From Methanolinea sp. (lineage in GTDB: Archaea; Halobacteriota; Methanomicrobia; Methanomicrobiales; Methanospirillaceae): a DNA stretch of 64,000 nucleotides. Below are positions 54,421 through 63,614 of this stretch, piece by piece. Within the stretch, counting starts at the first letter, position 1. Each line of letters opens with the position of its first letter. The position numbers and the translations under genes were made by a program. The notes below the pieces were generated by a model. The model worked only from the letters and a program-made list of their open reading frames with translations. It did no database searches and had not been told where the DNA came from. The stretch covers positions 124,001-188,000 of the forward strand of contig CP064971.1 of assembly GCA_016699325.1 (NCBI GenBank). The letters run 5' to 3'.

Positions 54421-55533
54421 CTAATGCTCGATGATAATGGTGACGAGGTCACCTTCTTTCACGTGATGCGGGAGACCTACCCGCTGCCCAGGGTGTTTTA
54501 CCGAGCGGCCCCAGATCCGGGCATACCGGAACCGCTCGACAAAGTCCCGGTGGAGTTTCCTGCAGATGTCTTCGATGGTGCTTCCCTTCCGGACGATGAG
54601 TGGCTCTTCGAGATCGGCAGCCTCGCTCTGGGGCTTCAGGTATACCCGCATGAACCCCAGGGTGTCGTAGATCCGGTCCTTGAGCTCCTCGATATGGAAT
54701 CCGGTATGAGCAGAGATTATAACCGGGTCAAGGGAGAAACGGCTCTTGAGATCGGCAACGATCTCTTCTCTTTGGTCCTCTTCGATGAGATCAACCTTGT
54801 TAACAACGATAATGGCCGGCACGTAGACGCGGTTGCCGAACATCGCATCGATCATCTCGTCCTGGGTAGCATTCCCGCGGATCAGGACCTCGGCGTTCAT
54901 CACTTTATTCTCAGCAAAAATGGACCGTATCTCATCGACATCAAGATCGAGTGCCCCTACAGAATTCACCCGGATACCTCCGTGAGAAGTTTTCTTGATG
55001 GTGATATCCGGCTTCTCCTTGTTGATCCTGACCCCGGCATCGTAGAGTTCTTTCATCAGCACATCGACATGAGAGGAGTTGAAGGCGTCGACCAGTATGA
55101 CAATCATGTCAGCCCCCCGCACGACGCCGATAACCTCTTTCCCCCGGCCCTTTCCCATCGCAGCCCCAGCTATCAGCCCTGGCATATCGAGGATCTGAAT
55201 CTTCGCACCTTTATGTTCCATGACACCCGGGACGACAGTCAGGGTGGTGAAGGCATATGCTCCCACCTCGCTCTTCGTCCCGGCCAGTTTGTTGAGGAGA
55301 GTACTCTTCCCTGTCGATGGGAACCCGACCAGAACCACCGTGGCATCACCCGACTTCTTGACCGAGTAACCCTCTCCCCCCCCGGTGGAGCGGATGGCAC
55401 GGGCGATGGCCTCGTCTTTCATCCGGGCGATCTTCGCCTTGAGCCGCCCGATGTGCTTCGCCGTAGCCTTGTTGTAAGGTGTCCGCTGGATCTCCTCCTC
55501 AAGATCCAGGATCTCGTCCTCGAGGCCTGCCAT
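54421..55533 (-). CDS. DRG-family GTPase with TGS domain
   Basis: 370 residues. An N-terminal helical part of DRG proteins, then the GTPase with G1 GFPSTGKST (70-78), G3 DMPGLIAGA and G4 NKVDLI. The region KIVILVDAFN-like segment and TRNKKT-type DRG insert are present, and the C-terminal TGS domain closes the protein (EPLIVRKGSTIEDICRKLHRDF ... HHVKEGDLVTIII). Eukaryotic and archaeal DRG proteins associate with ribosomes; the archaeal role is not settled. Confidence 0.93.
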   Translation of the reverse strand: MAGLEDEILDLEEEIQRTPYNKATAKHIGRLKAKIARMKDEAIARAIRSTGGGEGYSVKKSGDATVVLVGFPSTGKSTLLNKLAGTKSEVGAYAFTTLTVVPGVMEHKGAKIQILDMPGLIAGAAMGKGRGKEVIGVVRGADMIVILVDAFNSSHVDVLMKELYDAGVRINKEKPDITIKKTSHGGIRVNSVGALDLDVDEIRSIFAENKVMNAEVLIRGNATQDEMIDAMFGNRVYVPAIIVVNKVDLIEEDQREEIVADLKSRFSLDPVIISAHTGFHIEELKDRIYDTLGFMRVYLKPQSEAADLEEPLIVRKGSTIEDICRKLHRDFVERFRYARIWGRSVKHPGQRVGLPHHVKEGDLVTIIIEH

Positions 55534-55734
55534 TGCTCTTATCCTATAGTGCAGGGAGAAATACTAACTTATCGTTGCCGGTCAGGTCTTTTACCGACGG
55601 AACCGATCCGCCAGTGTGATTTTGCGGGTACGATCTGAACATCCGAAACGGCCAGCAGCAATGGCAGATTTTTCGACGACAGGACAGAAAACAACAGATT
55701 TATGTGCAACTATTACGAATATATTAAAGCACCT

Positions 55735-55809
55735 GCTGCTATAGTGTAGTCCGGCCAATCATGCGGGCCTCTCACGCCCGCGACTGGGGTTCGAATCCCC
55801 ATAGCAGCA
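55735..55809 (+). tRNA. tRNA-Glu (CTC)
   Basis: 75 bases. Acceptor GCTGCTA with TAGCAGC plus A. Anticodon stem CGGGC/GCCCG with loop CTCTCAC, anticodon CTC. T arm has TTCGAAT. A TATA-like aatatattaaag ends about 5 bases upstream of the mature tRNA. Confidence 0.93.
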
Positions 55810-55919
55810 TAATTTTCTTTTTGTGTCCTGTACTCCGTTCTTTCCGCAATTTGGTTATTTCCACCTCAATCCTCCTCTGTCTCCATCTCATAGCCGCTTC
55901 CGCCCTGGGAATGCTCGAT

Positions 55920-56708
55920 TCAAGGTACTGCCCCCGAATCTTTTTCGGCAGGGGGAACTTCCCGTACCAGGAACCATCCATATCCTGCGAGGACAACCCC
56001 TGCAAAGATTGTCAGCACCAGTTCCAGCGGTGTCTGAGCCGGGACCAGGAGGGTCCCAAGAGCGAGCAGGGCGGTGAAATTAACCAGTGCATGGATCAGG
56101 ATCGGCGGCCAGATCGTCCTGGTTCTCACAACGAGGGCTGCAAAGGTGATGCCGATGCCAAGAGCGGCAATGGTGTTTGCGATCACAAACTGGGGATCCC
56201 ATAACCCACCCACCGCGTTGAACAGGTGGGGGATTCCGAACAGGAGTGCGGAAATGATGACGGCACTCTTTATTCCTGCCGGTAGCAGCGCCTGAAGGAT
56301 TAGTCCCCGGAAGAATGCCTCCTCAGTCCACGCCACAATGAACGAGAAGACCGCAAACCGTGCAATAGCCGGCAGCCCGGTCACCGAGATGCCTCCGGTG
56401 AGAGAGATCAGGGCAACAATGACCGGTAACACGTACAGCAGGATATCCTTCCGGCAGCCGAGGTGGGTAAACCCTGCCCGTTCCCACCACCCGATCCAGG
56501 AGAGAAACACGGCAGCCCCCGCTCCGGGAACGAGGTAGGACAGGGTCAGCAGGAGTACCGGATCCCTTGTGAACAGTGTGGCAATAACTCCCCCAAGAAG
56601 GGATAAAAAGAAGAAGAGAAATAAGTAAAGGAGTGTATCGCGAAATGTTCCTCGTGGACGAAGCAGACCTGGCCCTGCTGGAAGCGGTTCTGGCATTTCA
56701 TTCACCAT
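55920..56708 (-). CDS. CPBP-family intramembrane metalloprotease
   Basis: 262 residues, seven to eight hydrophobic helices. The protease motifs are VAWTEEAFFRGLIL (EE-x3-R), ALLFGIPHLFNAV with the His, and ILIHALVNFTALL with the final His-x3-Asn. CPBP proteins include CAAX-processing and bacteriocin-immunity-like members; the substrate here is not known. Confidence 0.88.
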   Translation of the reverse strand: MVNEMPEPLPAGPGLLRPRGTFRDTLLYLFLFFFLSLLGGVIATLFTRDPVLLLTLSYLVPGAGAAVFLSWIGWWERAGFTHLGCRKDILLYVLPVIVALISLTGGISVTGLPAIARFAVFSFIVAWTEEAFFRGLILQALLPAGIKSAVIISALLFGIPHLFNAVGGLWDPQFVIANTIAALGIGITFAALVVRTRTIWPPILIHALVNFTALLALGTLLVPAQTPLELVLTIFAGVVLAGYGWFLVREVPPAEKDSGAVP

Positions 56709-56871
56709 TCTGATCTCCTGGGTGTTAAAAGAGAGGGATCAGAGACAGCCTGGTAGATGAACCATAGACCGTCGGAAGACCTTCCCTGGGTGGATGTCCT
56801 GGTATCCCGGTGCTGCCAATTTCCTTCCAGGCATTCCCGTTTTCCATAAGTGTAGTGCTGCGCTGCAGAAA

Positions 56872-56880
56872 GCTATAAAT
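56872..56880 (+). promoter_or_regulatory. TATA-like box for the CBS-domain gene
   Basis: gctataaat lies about 36 bases before the ATG at 56916, giving a leader of about 10-15 bases. Confidence 0.45.
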
Positions 56881-56915
56881 CATCTACAGCTGCTCTGGAA
56901 TACGAGGGAAGTCCT

Positions 56916-57740
56916 ATGGTAAAACCGCAGAAACCCGGGATATCTTTTCCAAGCGTTGTCGATCGGGCGTATCGGGAGTACAAGCGCCGCCTGAAAGTCA
57001 CCGATATCATGAGTCGCGATGTGGTCACCACGGTGCCGGAGGTCACCATGTTAGAAGCGGCACGTATTATGGGTGAGCGGCGGATCGGGAGCCTCGTGGT
57101 TGAGAAGTACGGAAGGCCGGTGGCCATCGTAACCGAGCGGGATCTGCTATCGACCGTCATTGGAAAGGGGCTGTCCCCCGAAGAAACAACGATCGAGCAG
57201 GTCATGTCCTATCCTCTCATCACCATCTGCCCGGACACAGAAATACGGGAAGCAGCACGGACCATGATCCATAAGAAGGGACGTCTGGTTGTTTTCGAAT
57301 GCGGAGACATGGCTGGAATCATAACTGCTGCAGATCTCATCCGCGAAATGCCTGACGCACCAGAATCATCACTGGTTGTTGATGATTATATGACGAAGCG
57401 AATCGTTACCGCAGATGAGCAGGAGACCGTGGCTGACATTGCGGTGATGATGGGACAAAGAAGGATTGGCAGCGTAATCATCACCCGGAAAGGGACGCCG
57501 TTTGGGATCTTCACAGAGCGGGATTTGCTTTCAAAGTTCTTTGCACAGGGTCGGTCACTGGACTCGCCAGTAGGGGAAGACTGCTCTTCCCCGCTAATCA
57601 CCGCCCCATCGGGGATAAGTATCCATGAAGCAGCCCGGGTCATGACCGGGCGCCATGTAAGGAGGCTCCCGCTATCGAAAAAGACCGGTCTTGCCGGCAT
57701 TATCACCGCACGAGACCTTGTCGAGGGATACGCTGCCTGA
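56916..57740 (+). CDS. Protein with four CBS domains
   Basis: 274 residues forming two Bateman modules: CBS 1 begins VTDIMSRDVVTT, CBS 2 IEQVMSYPLIT, CBS 3 VDDYMTKRIVTA and CBS 4 in EDCSSPLITAPSG. Each ends with the xxGIxTxxDL signature (IVTERDLLS, IITAADLIR, IFTERDLLS, IITARDLVE). CBS pairs bind adenosine nucleotides or metals; no attached enzyme domain exists here, so it is a stand-alone sensor whose target is unknown. Confidence 0.92.
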   Translation: MVKPQKPGISFPSVVDRAYREYKRRLKVTDIMSRDVVTTVPEVTMLEAARIMGERRIGSLVVEKYGRPVAIVTERDLLSTVIGKGLSPEETTIEQVMSYPLITICPDTEIREAARTMIHKKGRLVVFECGDMAGIITAADLIREMPDAPESSLVVDDYMTKRIVTADEQETVADIAVMMGQRRIGSVIITRKGTPFGIFTERDLLSKFFAQGRSLDSPVGEDCSSPLITAPSGISIHEAARVMTGRHVRRLPLSKKTGLAGIITARDLVEGYAA

Positions 57741-57814
57741 TTTGGCCTTTTCTTCAACGCTTCTTTTTTTGATGTGCGAAGATCGTTTGAAATGTTATCC
57801 TGGTAGGAATTGAC

Positions 57815-58000
57815 TTACAGAATGTAAAGGATCCCGCATCCCGCTCTCCCGGAGTTGGTAGGCCAATTAATTTCCCTGGTAAAGGACTTATTGCCGGTGA
57901 GTATATCAGTGATCACCAGGTGGCAGGTGCAGGCGCCGCACGTGTTGGCTGTTTTGATGAGCTGCGAGTTCGGGGGGGGCATGAGGTGGTGACACTTCAT
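57815..58000 (-). pseudogene. Cys-rich remnant, faintly [2Fe-2S] ferredoxin-like
   Basis: The frame from ATG 58000 (MKCHHLMPPPNSQL) contains TANTCGACTCHLVITD and ends NWPTNSGRAGCGILYIL. The pattern CGACTCHLVI and a late Cys in SGRAGC recall adrenodoxin-type [2Fe-2S] ferredoxins (CxxCHxxI and SRLxC). Codon third positions are C/G-rich on this strand, as in the coding genes around. It is too short and has spacing unlike a normal ferredoxin, so it is probably a remnant. The frame stays open upstream to a poly-lysine run at the terminator. Confidence 0.3.
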
Positions 58001-58062
58001 ATCAATGAGCTCTCGGGCGACGGTATCATCCTGAATGAATCTGGCGGGAAGACGATCACGTC

Positions 58063-58080
58063 TTTTTTTTAAAAAAAAAA
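58063..58080. terminator. Bidirectional T/A tract
   Basis: Eight T followed by ten A, between the convergent CBS-protein (+) and 82-residue (-) genes; same design as 4486-4502. Confidence 0.55.
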
Positions 58081-58197
58081 GGAGAGGCTGTTTGTATTCT
58101 CAAGAAATTTCCGGCAAGGACAAAATGCGTAAAACGGGTGTAAAATCCTGCATTTGTCTAAATTTAAAAAGCCACCGTTCAACCCCAACTCCGAATA

Positions 58198-58446
58198 TCA
58201 GACTCTTTTCAGCTGCCTGGCACAGGGACGGCACCTTCGCATCTGCCGCTCGATATCTTCAGCCACGACCTTCTTGATCTGCTCGATGAGGCGAAGGCTG
58301 ACAACAGCTGGATCTTCTCCTGTTTCCAATGAAATTTGCTGGGATACATACGATATAACGTCCTCGTTGAACTGGAAAGAGGTCCCTGTTATCTTCCGGA
58401 GGGCAAACTCCAGCTCTTCTTTCAGGGTCGGACGCTTTCCTATCAC
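58198..58446 (-). CDS. Small helical hypothetical protein (82 aa)
   Basis: GTG start (MIGKRPTLKEELEFAL). Helix-rich, with ITGTSFQFNEDVISYVSQQISLETGEDPAVVSLRLIEQIKKVVAEDIERQMRRCRPC; two Cys in the tail. A clear TATA-like TTATATATATTAAT lies about 30 bases before the GTG, so a leaderless mRNA is likely. The family is not recognised. Confidence 0.65.
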   Translation of the reverse strand: MIGKRPTLKEELEFALRKITGTSFQFNEDVISYVSQQISLETGEDPAVVSLRLIEQIKKVVAEDIERQMRRCRPCARQLKRV

Positions 58447-58472
58447 TCACGAGGGAAAATCATGAAAAATTA

Positions 58473-58485
58473 TTAATATATATAA
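58473..58485 (-). promoter_or_regulatory. TATA-like box for the 82-aa gene
   Basis: An alternating AT run 27-39 bases upstream of the GTG at 58446, the spacing of a leaderless archaeal promoter. Confidence 0.5.
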
Positions 58486-58696
58486 TCTACGAAATATTAT
58501 AAACCTTGAGACCGTTCTTCCCCCCATCTGAAGACCTGTTCCAGTAACCACGAAGGCGATCATTCAGGCACCAGGACCGTTGACTCTAATTTTTCTGGTG
58601 ACTTAATCTGCCTTCCCGACCACATAAAAAGAGCTTTAAAACGAACCGGATTCCTGTTTCCATAGGATTCCAGCCAGCAGCCGCGAGAAATCCTTT

Positions 58697-59539
58697 TCAG
58701 ACGACCTCGTACGTCCGCTCGACATCGAATGAATCAATGATCCGCTGGGCATCCCCCTTGTTGTGAGAGAATACATTCTCCCAGGAAGAATACGGTCCGG
58801 TATAACTGATGATGTAGCCCTTCTTGTCGATTAGGGTATAGTATTGCATGTAGCTCCTGTCCGGATTTCCTCGCTCATTCCTGGTATAAAACTCTATCTG
58901 GTATGCCCGATTGCCTGACAGCATGCAGGGTGCGCTTTTTGAGGTTGAAGTAATAGCGTGGCTCTTCTGGAGAGAGGAAACCGCGCTGTTGAAGTATTCC
59001 TCAAGGGATAACGTATGAGGATCCTGATCTATCTCGATGGTCATGGTTGCGATATACTTGAAGCATTGGGCACTGTACGAATCGCACTCCGTTTCGGGAG
59101 GAGCAGTCAGGACGACCACCCTTCCGGGAGAACCGGTTGATGCATCATCCAGCTCCCAGGTTACCGGATACCTGATGGAAAACGCATGTTTCTTGCTCGT
59201 ATAGGCTACCCATCCATCGGGAGTAGGCGTCACTAAGATCGTCTCCCGCGATGCGGTGGTGACCGGCTCGGTTGTGCCCTGGTCTGGATATTCGTTATTC
59301 TCTCCCGATTCCCCCTCGAACTCGCTTTCATGGCCACTGAAATGAAGGTCATCTGTTGAATTGCTGACTCCAGATATCTCGGTGGAATTGCCTGGGTCGT
59401 ATGAATCGGGTATCAACGCTGGGACGAGTCCCCCTGCATCGGGCACAGAGGATGTATGAACAACAAATATGAAATAGGCATTGGCACAGAGCGACAGCAC
59501 CAGGACGAATGCAAGCACAGGTTCCCTATTCATACGCAC
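58697..59539 (-). CDS. Exported protein with PsbP-like domain
   Basis: 280 residues (an ATG 6 bases on is as good). An N-terminal signal or anchor helix (VLAFVLVLSLCANAYFIFVV), a low-complexity acidic Ser/Gly/Glu segment (about 45-95), then a domain from about 110 with WVAYTSKKHAFSIRYPVTWELDD, IDQDPHTLSLEEYFNSAV and YTLIDKKGYIISYTG, the pattern of PsbP-like surface proteins common in methanogens. Three cysteines in the domain. Function unknown. Confidence 0.8.
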   Translation of the reverse strand: MRMNREPVLAFVLVLSLCANAYFIFVVHTSSVPDAGGLVPALIPDSYDPGNSTEISGVSNSTDDLHFSGHESEFEGESGENNEYPDQGTTEPVTTASRETILVTPTPDGWVAYTSKKHAFSIRYPVTWELDDASTGSPGRVVVLTAPPETECDSYSAQCFKYIATMTIEIDQDPHTLSLEEYFNSAVSSLQKSHAITSTSKSAPCMLSGNRAYQIEFYTRNERGNPDRSYMQYYTLIDKKGYIISYTGPYSSWENVFSHNKGDAQRIIDSFDVERTYEVV

Positions 59540-59662
59540 CCTCCAAAAAGGAAAAGGGTAGTGATATACACGTAGTTATATGTTCCTTATGCTTAAAATA
59601 TGACCTTTCAGGAATCTGACCCCAGCATCGTTCCCGTTTTCTCCCGGAAAGAAAGGGATCGG

Positions 59663-59842
59663 TTAATCCTTGATTAAAATGGCTCCAAAAATGATGAGGA
59701 AGATGCCAATGATGACGGCAATGATTCCAATTGATCCCTTCACTACCATGATAACTTCTGGGAGGAAGGCCCATATCCCGTAGCCACCAAGGCACAGGAG
59801 CAGAATCCCCCCAACCAGACTTGCAAGGCCTGTTTTATCCAT
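59663..59842 (-). CDS. Small two-helix membrane protein (59 aa)
   Basis: Starts MDKTGLASLVGGILLLCLGG and ends IFGAILIKD. Two transmembrane helices (about 6-27 and 34-57). It has an excellent Shine-Dalgarno: ggaggaaac directly before the ATG, so I trust it although it is short. It lies upstream of the PsbP-like gene on the same strand, 124 bases away. No family recognised. Confidence 0.75.
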   Translation of the reverse strand: MDKTGLASLVGGILLLCLGGYGIWAFLPEVIMVVKGSIGIIAVIIGIFLIIFGAILIKD

Positions 59843-59897
59843 TACGTTTCCTCCATTATCCCAACATATCCTCCTTTGGGTTTATTAAGGATATTGC

Positions 59898-60437
59898 ATG
59901 GAGTGCTGTGTTGAACGAATCTGGGGTAAATATTACAAAAAGCTGAAGATCACGCTTCTATCCGCCAACCACACCCCTCTTTTGCGTCAGATCAAGGGAC
60001 TTGACCTCTCTTTGAACGTCGATCAACGAATCCACTCTCATGGTACAGTCATTGCTGTTGCTAGCACTGGTATCAAAGTCACAAGCAGGGGAAGAGTGGA
60101 TGCGCGAGAAGTGGAGGGTCCTGAGAGGGTGGATTAAAATTCACGCCATGATTGATATCAGGACTGATCAGATCCTTGACCTTGAGGTCAGGGATGAATC
60201 GGTGCAGGATGATCCTATGTTCTCCTTGATCAGGCAACGGAGAACTGCGGGAAAGTACATCCTATCTGCCAGATCCCGGGTGACGGAGGGTACGACCGGG
60301 TCCAAGTCTTCAACACCATGGAAAAACAAGGAATCAAACCAGGAGCCCAAACACGGGAGAATGCTGCTACAAGAAAAGCCCGGTTTGGAATTGTATAACA
60401 CCGCAGCATCTGGAGGAAACGACGGGACATTTTGATA
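59898..60437 (+). pseudogene. IS5-like transposase remnant
   Basis: Pieces of an IS5-family transposase in three frames. Frame 1 ends VIAVASTGIKVTSRG, where the usual DSTGIKV Asp is Ala; frame 2 continues GEEWMREKWRVLRGWIKIHAMIDIRTDQILDLEVRDESVQDD; frame 3 from about 60285 reads DGGYDRVQVFNTMEKQGIKPGAQTRENAATR. The first frame shift is near 60090 and the second near 60285. Lost catalytic Asp and two shifts make it dead. No inverted ends were found. Confidence 0.75.
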
Positions 60438-60486
60438 CGTCATCAGTAAACCGGGGAGCAGGGAATTCTTCTGGCTATCAGCTGGA

Positions 60487-60711
60487 TTATTCCTCCATGG
60501 CCGCATAGACCTGGCGGAATATCTCCCGCGTTTCGAGACCTTCTTCGCGGGAAAGCTTCTGGATAGCGAATCCGACATGAACAAGAACGAATTCCCCGAC
60601 ATCAACATCGACAAGGTCAACCCGGACTTCCTGCTGGAGATCACCGTAATCGACAACTGCGATATTGCCCTCCTTCTTCTCAATTACTTCAGCAGGTACT
60701 GCAATGCACAT
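60487..60711 (-). CDS. hypC: Hydrogenase maturation chaperone HypC
   Basis: 74 residues from ATG 60711, with aggaggatt just upstream; a longer frame reading upstream is rejected. It begins MCIAVPAEVIE with the Cys2 that carries the Fe(CN)2CO intermediate during [NiFe]-hydrogenase assembly, and has the VRVDLVDVDVGEFVLVHVGFAIQKLS strand set of the family. It is alone, with no other hyp gene in view. The HupF alternative is not distinguishable. Confidence 0.9.
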   Translation of the reverse strand: MCIAVPAEVIEKKEGNIAVVDYGDLQQEVRVDLVDVDVGEFVLVHVGFAIQKLSREEGLETREIFRQVYAAMEE

Positions 60712-60862
60712 AGGAAATCCTCCTCCAGGTACTATCGCTCTCCTATGAAATAAAATGGCTGATAAAGGTTGGCCGGGGCTGATTGGGCAGCAGGTGTCCC
60801 GAAAGCGTGGACTTTTTTGTTCGGCTTGGAGAGAGAAAAAAAGAGAGATAAGCCCGATATCG

Positions 60863-62167
60863 TCAGGCACGTCCTGGTTCAAACCAGTCGGGGAGAACAA
60901 ACGGCTGCTGCTGAACATACGCTGGCCATACAATGACCGGGCGAACTCCCCGTTCGGTCTGGTCCCATATGAGCTGTTCCATGTAAAGGTCGAATTTAGA
61001 TTCACGGAAATCCGGGGTGAAGGTTATCATTCCCCCACTCATATATTCGATAATCTGCGGCATCTCCAGAGTTCCGAGAGACTTAGTGACCGCCTCCTTA
61101 TCCTTGGTCCCCGCGTTCTCAACGGCTTTTGTGAAGATGTAGACACTCTCATAAGTCGAAGCCCCCATCATGCCAGGGAATCCGCCCCACCGCTGCCTGT
61201 ATTTCTCCTTGAATGCAGCTATATCATCGGTAAGCGGCCCGGGGGGAATGGCATAGGGACTGAAACGGGATTCCATGATTGAATATTCACCATACTGCCC
61301 GACACCGCTGTAATAGTCCGGGTCATCGTTGCATTCCACTGCAAAGAAGATGACATTCAGCCCCACATCACGCCGGGCCTGGATTACCATGGGAACCTGC
61401 TCATTCAGAAATGCTGCAGCATATATCACATCTGGCCTTGCTGCTTTTATCGATGTAAGGGTGGTATGGTAATCAGTCTCCCCCATCCTGAAGGTCTCAT
61501 TGGCAACGATGACCACCGGGAGGTTCTCGCCTGTCACGGTTGCTAAAACCGCACTTTCTACACCCTTTCCATACGGGCTGTCCTGGACGAGTAACGCAAG
61601 CCTGAGCGGGCGATCGTCGGAAAAACCAAAGCGTTCATTAATTGCCGGCCGAATAATCTCGCTTGCAAACAAAGTGGTCTGGCGCCCATAATCATCGGTT
61701 GTCGTGCAATGGTGAAAGACTGTGCTGGTATCAACGTCTGTCCTGTGGGTAATGACCGGGCTGGAAGCCCCGGTTACGACATAGGGAACCCTGTGTTCTG
61801 AGACCAAAGATTCATGGGCTGCAACAACCGCACTGGAGAACCCTCCCACCAGGCCATCTACCTTATCCTCGATAATAAGGCGGGTTACCGCTTTCTGGCC
61901 CCCCTCCCTGGTCGATTCATCATCTCCAAGGATCAGGGTGATCGGAATATTCTTTCCCAGTTCTTTGACATAAACCCCTCCCTGGGCATTGATCTCTTCT
62001 GCAGCAATTACTGCCGACTGCCAGATGTCTTTTCCCGTGGTGCTGGCCGGACCGGTCATCGAAACAACGACACCAATCCTCAATTCATCACCAGATTCCG
62101 GCTGGGAGCATCCAGCAATGAGGAGGCCGGCAAGAACGATCCCAATAATCAGAACTCTTGCATCCAC
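60863..62167 (-). CDS. Liv-type substrate-binding lipoprotein
   Basis: 434 residues. Lipobox LIAGC with Cys20. The type I periplasmic-binding fold follows: LRIGVVVSMTGPASTTGKDIWQSAVIAAEEINAQGGV, VDGLVGGFSSAVVAAHESLVSEHRVPYVVTGASSPVI and YESVYIFTKAVENAGTKD. Likely partner of a branched-chain amino acid-type ABC transporter, for which ATPases livG-livF lie at 16984-18422. No permeases are beside either. Ligand unknown (amino acids, amides or others). Confidence 0.88.
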   Translation of the reverse strand: MDARVLIIGIVLAGLLIAGCSQPESGDELRIGVVVSMTGPASTTGKDIWQSAVIAAEEINAQGGVYVKELGKNIPITLILGDDESTREGGQKAVTRLIIEDKVDGLVGGFSSAVVAAHESLVSEHRVPYVVTGASSPVITHRTDVDTSTVFHHCTTTDDYGRQTTLFASEIIRPAINERFGFSDDRPLRLALLVQDSPYGKGVESAVLATVTGENLPVVIVANETFRMGETDYHTTLTSIKAARPDVIYAAAFLNEQVPMVIQARRDVGLNVIFFAVECNDDPDYYSGVGQYGEYSIMESRFSPYAIPPGPLTDDIAAFKEKYRQRWGGFPGMMGASTYESVYIFTKAVENAGTKDKEAVTKSLGTLEMPQIIEYMSGGMITFTPDFRESKFDLYMEQLIWDQTERGVRPVIVWPAYVQQQPFVLPDWFEPGRA

Positions 62168-62318
62168 AATCTACACCTTGCTATGCTAAGGCATAGCGAA
62201 GTTTTTATTTCTTTCTTTCTATCGTCAGCCTACCAGCCCGGGGTATTCCCTGGTGAAAGATCCGGAAAGGTAAAATACGAATTAGGACCTTTGAGCGGCA
62301 GGATGAGCGTTCATGTAA

Positions 62319-63278
62319 CTATTCGATCGTAATATGCACGATCTTTTTTCCGGGAAGGATTTCCTCGGGTGGTGTACTGGGATTGATAACCACGATTTCC
62401 GGGGTGGCAAACATGCGGAGCTCCACACTGAAGCTGGAGGTTCCAATTCCCCTGGTGACATAACAGAATTTACCGTTCCTCTCGTAGAGACCTGAAATCT
62501 CCTTTCCAGGGATGCTGATTCCTTTAGGAAGGAACTGGCCGCCATGAGTGTGCCCGGCAATGGTGAGATCTGCATCCCAATCTGCACGACAGTCAGGTTC
62601 GTGGATCATGTAGAGGACATATGCATCTGTTTGAGGGACCGCAGGAGGATCGGCCATCCCCGCCCATCCGTCATCCACCCCTACCAGCATAAGGTCTCTT
62701 CCCTCCAGCTCGAGCTCGAGATACTCGTTCCTCATAACCGTCACGCCGTTCTTACCCAGCACGGCGACCAGCTGTTCGGCAAAGGCAAGATCGGTGGTCT
62801 CGTCACGGAGAACGCTGAGATTATAGCCATTTACATCGAGACACACTGATGATACAGCATCATTCTTCCGCAGCCAGCTCATCGCATCAGTTCCAGACAT
62901 ATAGTCATGGTTGCCAAGGATTGCATAGACTGGGGCGTCAATCCTGCTCCATACATCCTGGAGGTACAGATCCTCCCCATTGCCATAGACGAAGTCACCG
63001 AGGATAAACACCAGGGCTGGATCAAGGGCATTAATTTCGTCTATGATGCGCCGTGTGGCTTCGATATTTCCTTCCCTGAGATGGGGGTCGGCAATAAATA
63101 CCAAGTTATCCGGCGCTCCTTCAACATGGAGGACGGTGATCTCAGAGCTTTTCGCCCCGATATAGGCAAAGCCAAGTGTTGTATTGAAGAAACCAATAAG
63201 AATAACGAGTGAAAGTAACCGTTTACTCGCGATAGGTGGGAGTTTTGGTATCTTGAAATCCAGTCCCATTAATACCAC
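62319..63278 (-). CDS. Membrane-anchored metallophosphoesterase
   Basis: 319 residues; the start may be Met1 or Met4. An N-terminal membrane helix (LLSLVILIGFFNTTLGFAYIG) then the calcineurin-like domain with the full metal set: FIADPHL (DxH), LGDFVYG (GDxxxG), LGNHDY (GNHD) and AGHTHGGQFL (GHxH). Resembles the YaeI/UDP-diacylglucosamine-type phosphoesterases. The domain likely faces outside. Substrate unknown. Confidence 0.88.
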   Translation of the reverse strand: MVLMGLDFKIPKLPPIASKRLLSLVILIGFFNTTLGFAYIGAKSSEITVLHVEGAPDNLVFIADPHLREGNIEATRRIIDEINALDPALVFILGDFVYGNGEDLYLQDVWSRIDAPVYAILGNHDYMSGTDAMSWLRKNDAVSSVCLDVNGYNLSVLRDETTDLAFAEQLVAVLGKNGVTVMRNEYLELELEGRDLMLVGVDDGWAGMADPPAVPQTDAYVLYMIHEPDCRADWDADLTIAGHTHGGQFLPKGISIPGKEISGLYERNGKFCYVTRGIGTSSFSVELRMFATPEIVVINPSTPPEEILPGKKIVHITIE

Positions 63279-63296
63279 TGAATTTGGCAGGCGCCC

Positions 63297-63557
63297 TTAA
63301 ATTAGTAGGTGTCCGGGAATGATATTTAGGTTTGTGTCTCCTGCCGTGCTGCCCGAGATCGTGGGAAAATGAAGCTTCCTGGAAGCAGGTGGTGGAACTG
63401 CACGCGTCACTTCCAGCCGCGTAACCAGCATCACTCTGGCGAGGAGATCACGGACATTATCAGGTAACCTCCTACCCTGAATTTGCCCTTCCCGTGAGTC
63501 CGTGTTACACGAGGTCCCGAGGACAGCCAGCAGGGTCGCGAGGAGCAAAAGCCGCAT
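63297..63557 (-). CDS. Possible short lipoprotein-like frame
   Basis: From ATG 63557 it reads MRLLLLATLLAVLGTSCNTDSREG, a good lipobox (LGTSC). The rest has no recognisable domain. Weak call; it might be chance. Confidence 0.25.
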   Translation of the reverse strand: MRLLLLATLLAVLGTSCNTDSREGQIQGRRLPDNVRDLLARVMLVTRLEVTRAVPPPASRKLHFPTISGSTAGDTNLNIIPGHLLI

Positions 63558-63614
63558 CCCAATAACATGGAGCTCGAGCAACCCTGTTACTGGTATTCTT
63601 ACGGGTTCATTCAC

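Larger units (their letters stand above)
57741..58197. other. Convergent region with possible ferredoxin debris
   Basis: Holds a T/A-tract terminator and a minus-strand frame of 61 codons (57815-58000). Confidence 0.45.

Noticed and set aside
54409..55638. A 409-codon plus-strand frame opposite the DRG GTPase
   Set aside because: It is antisense to a clear GTPase and has no family features; long antisense frames arise from GC-rich codon bias.
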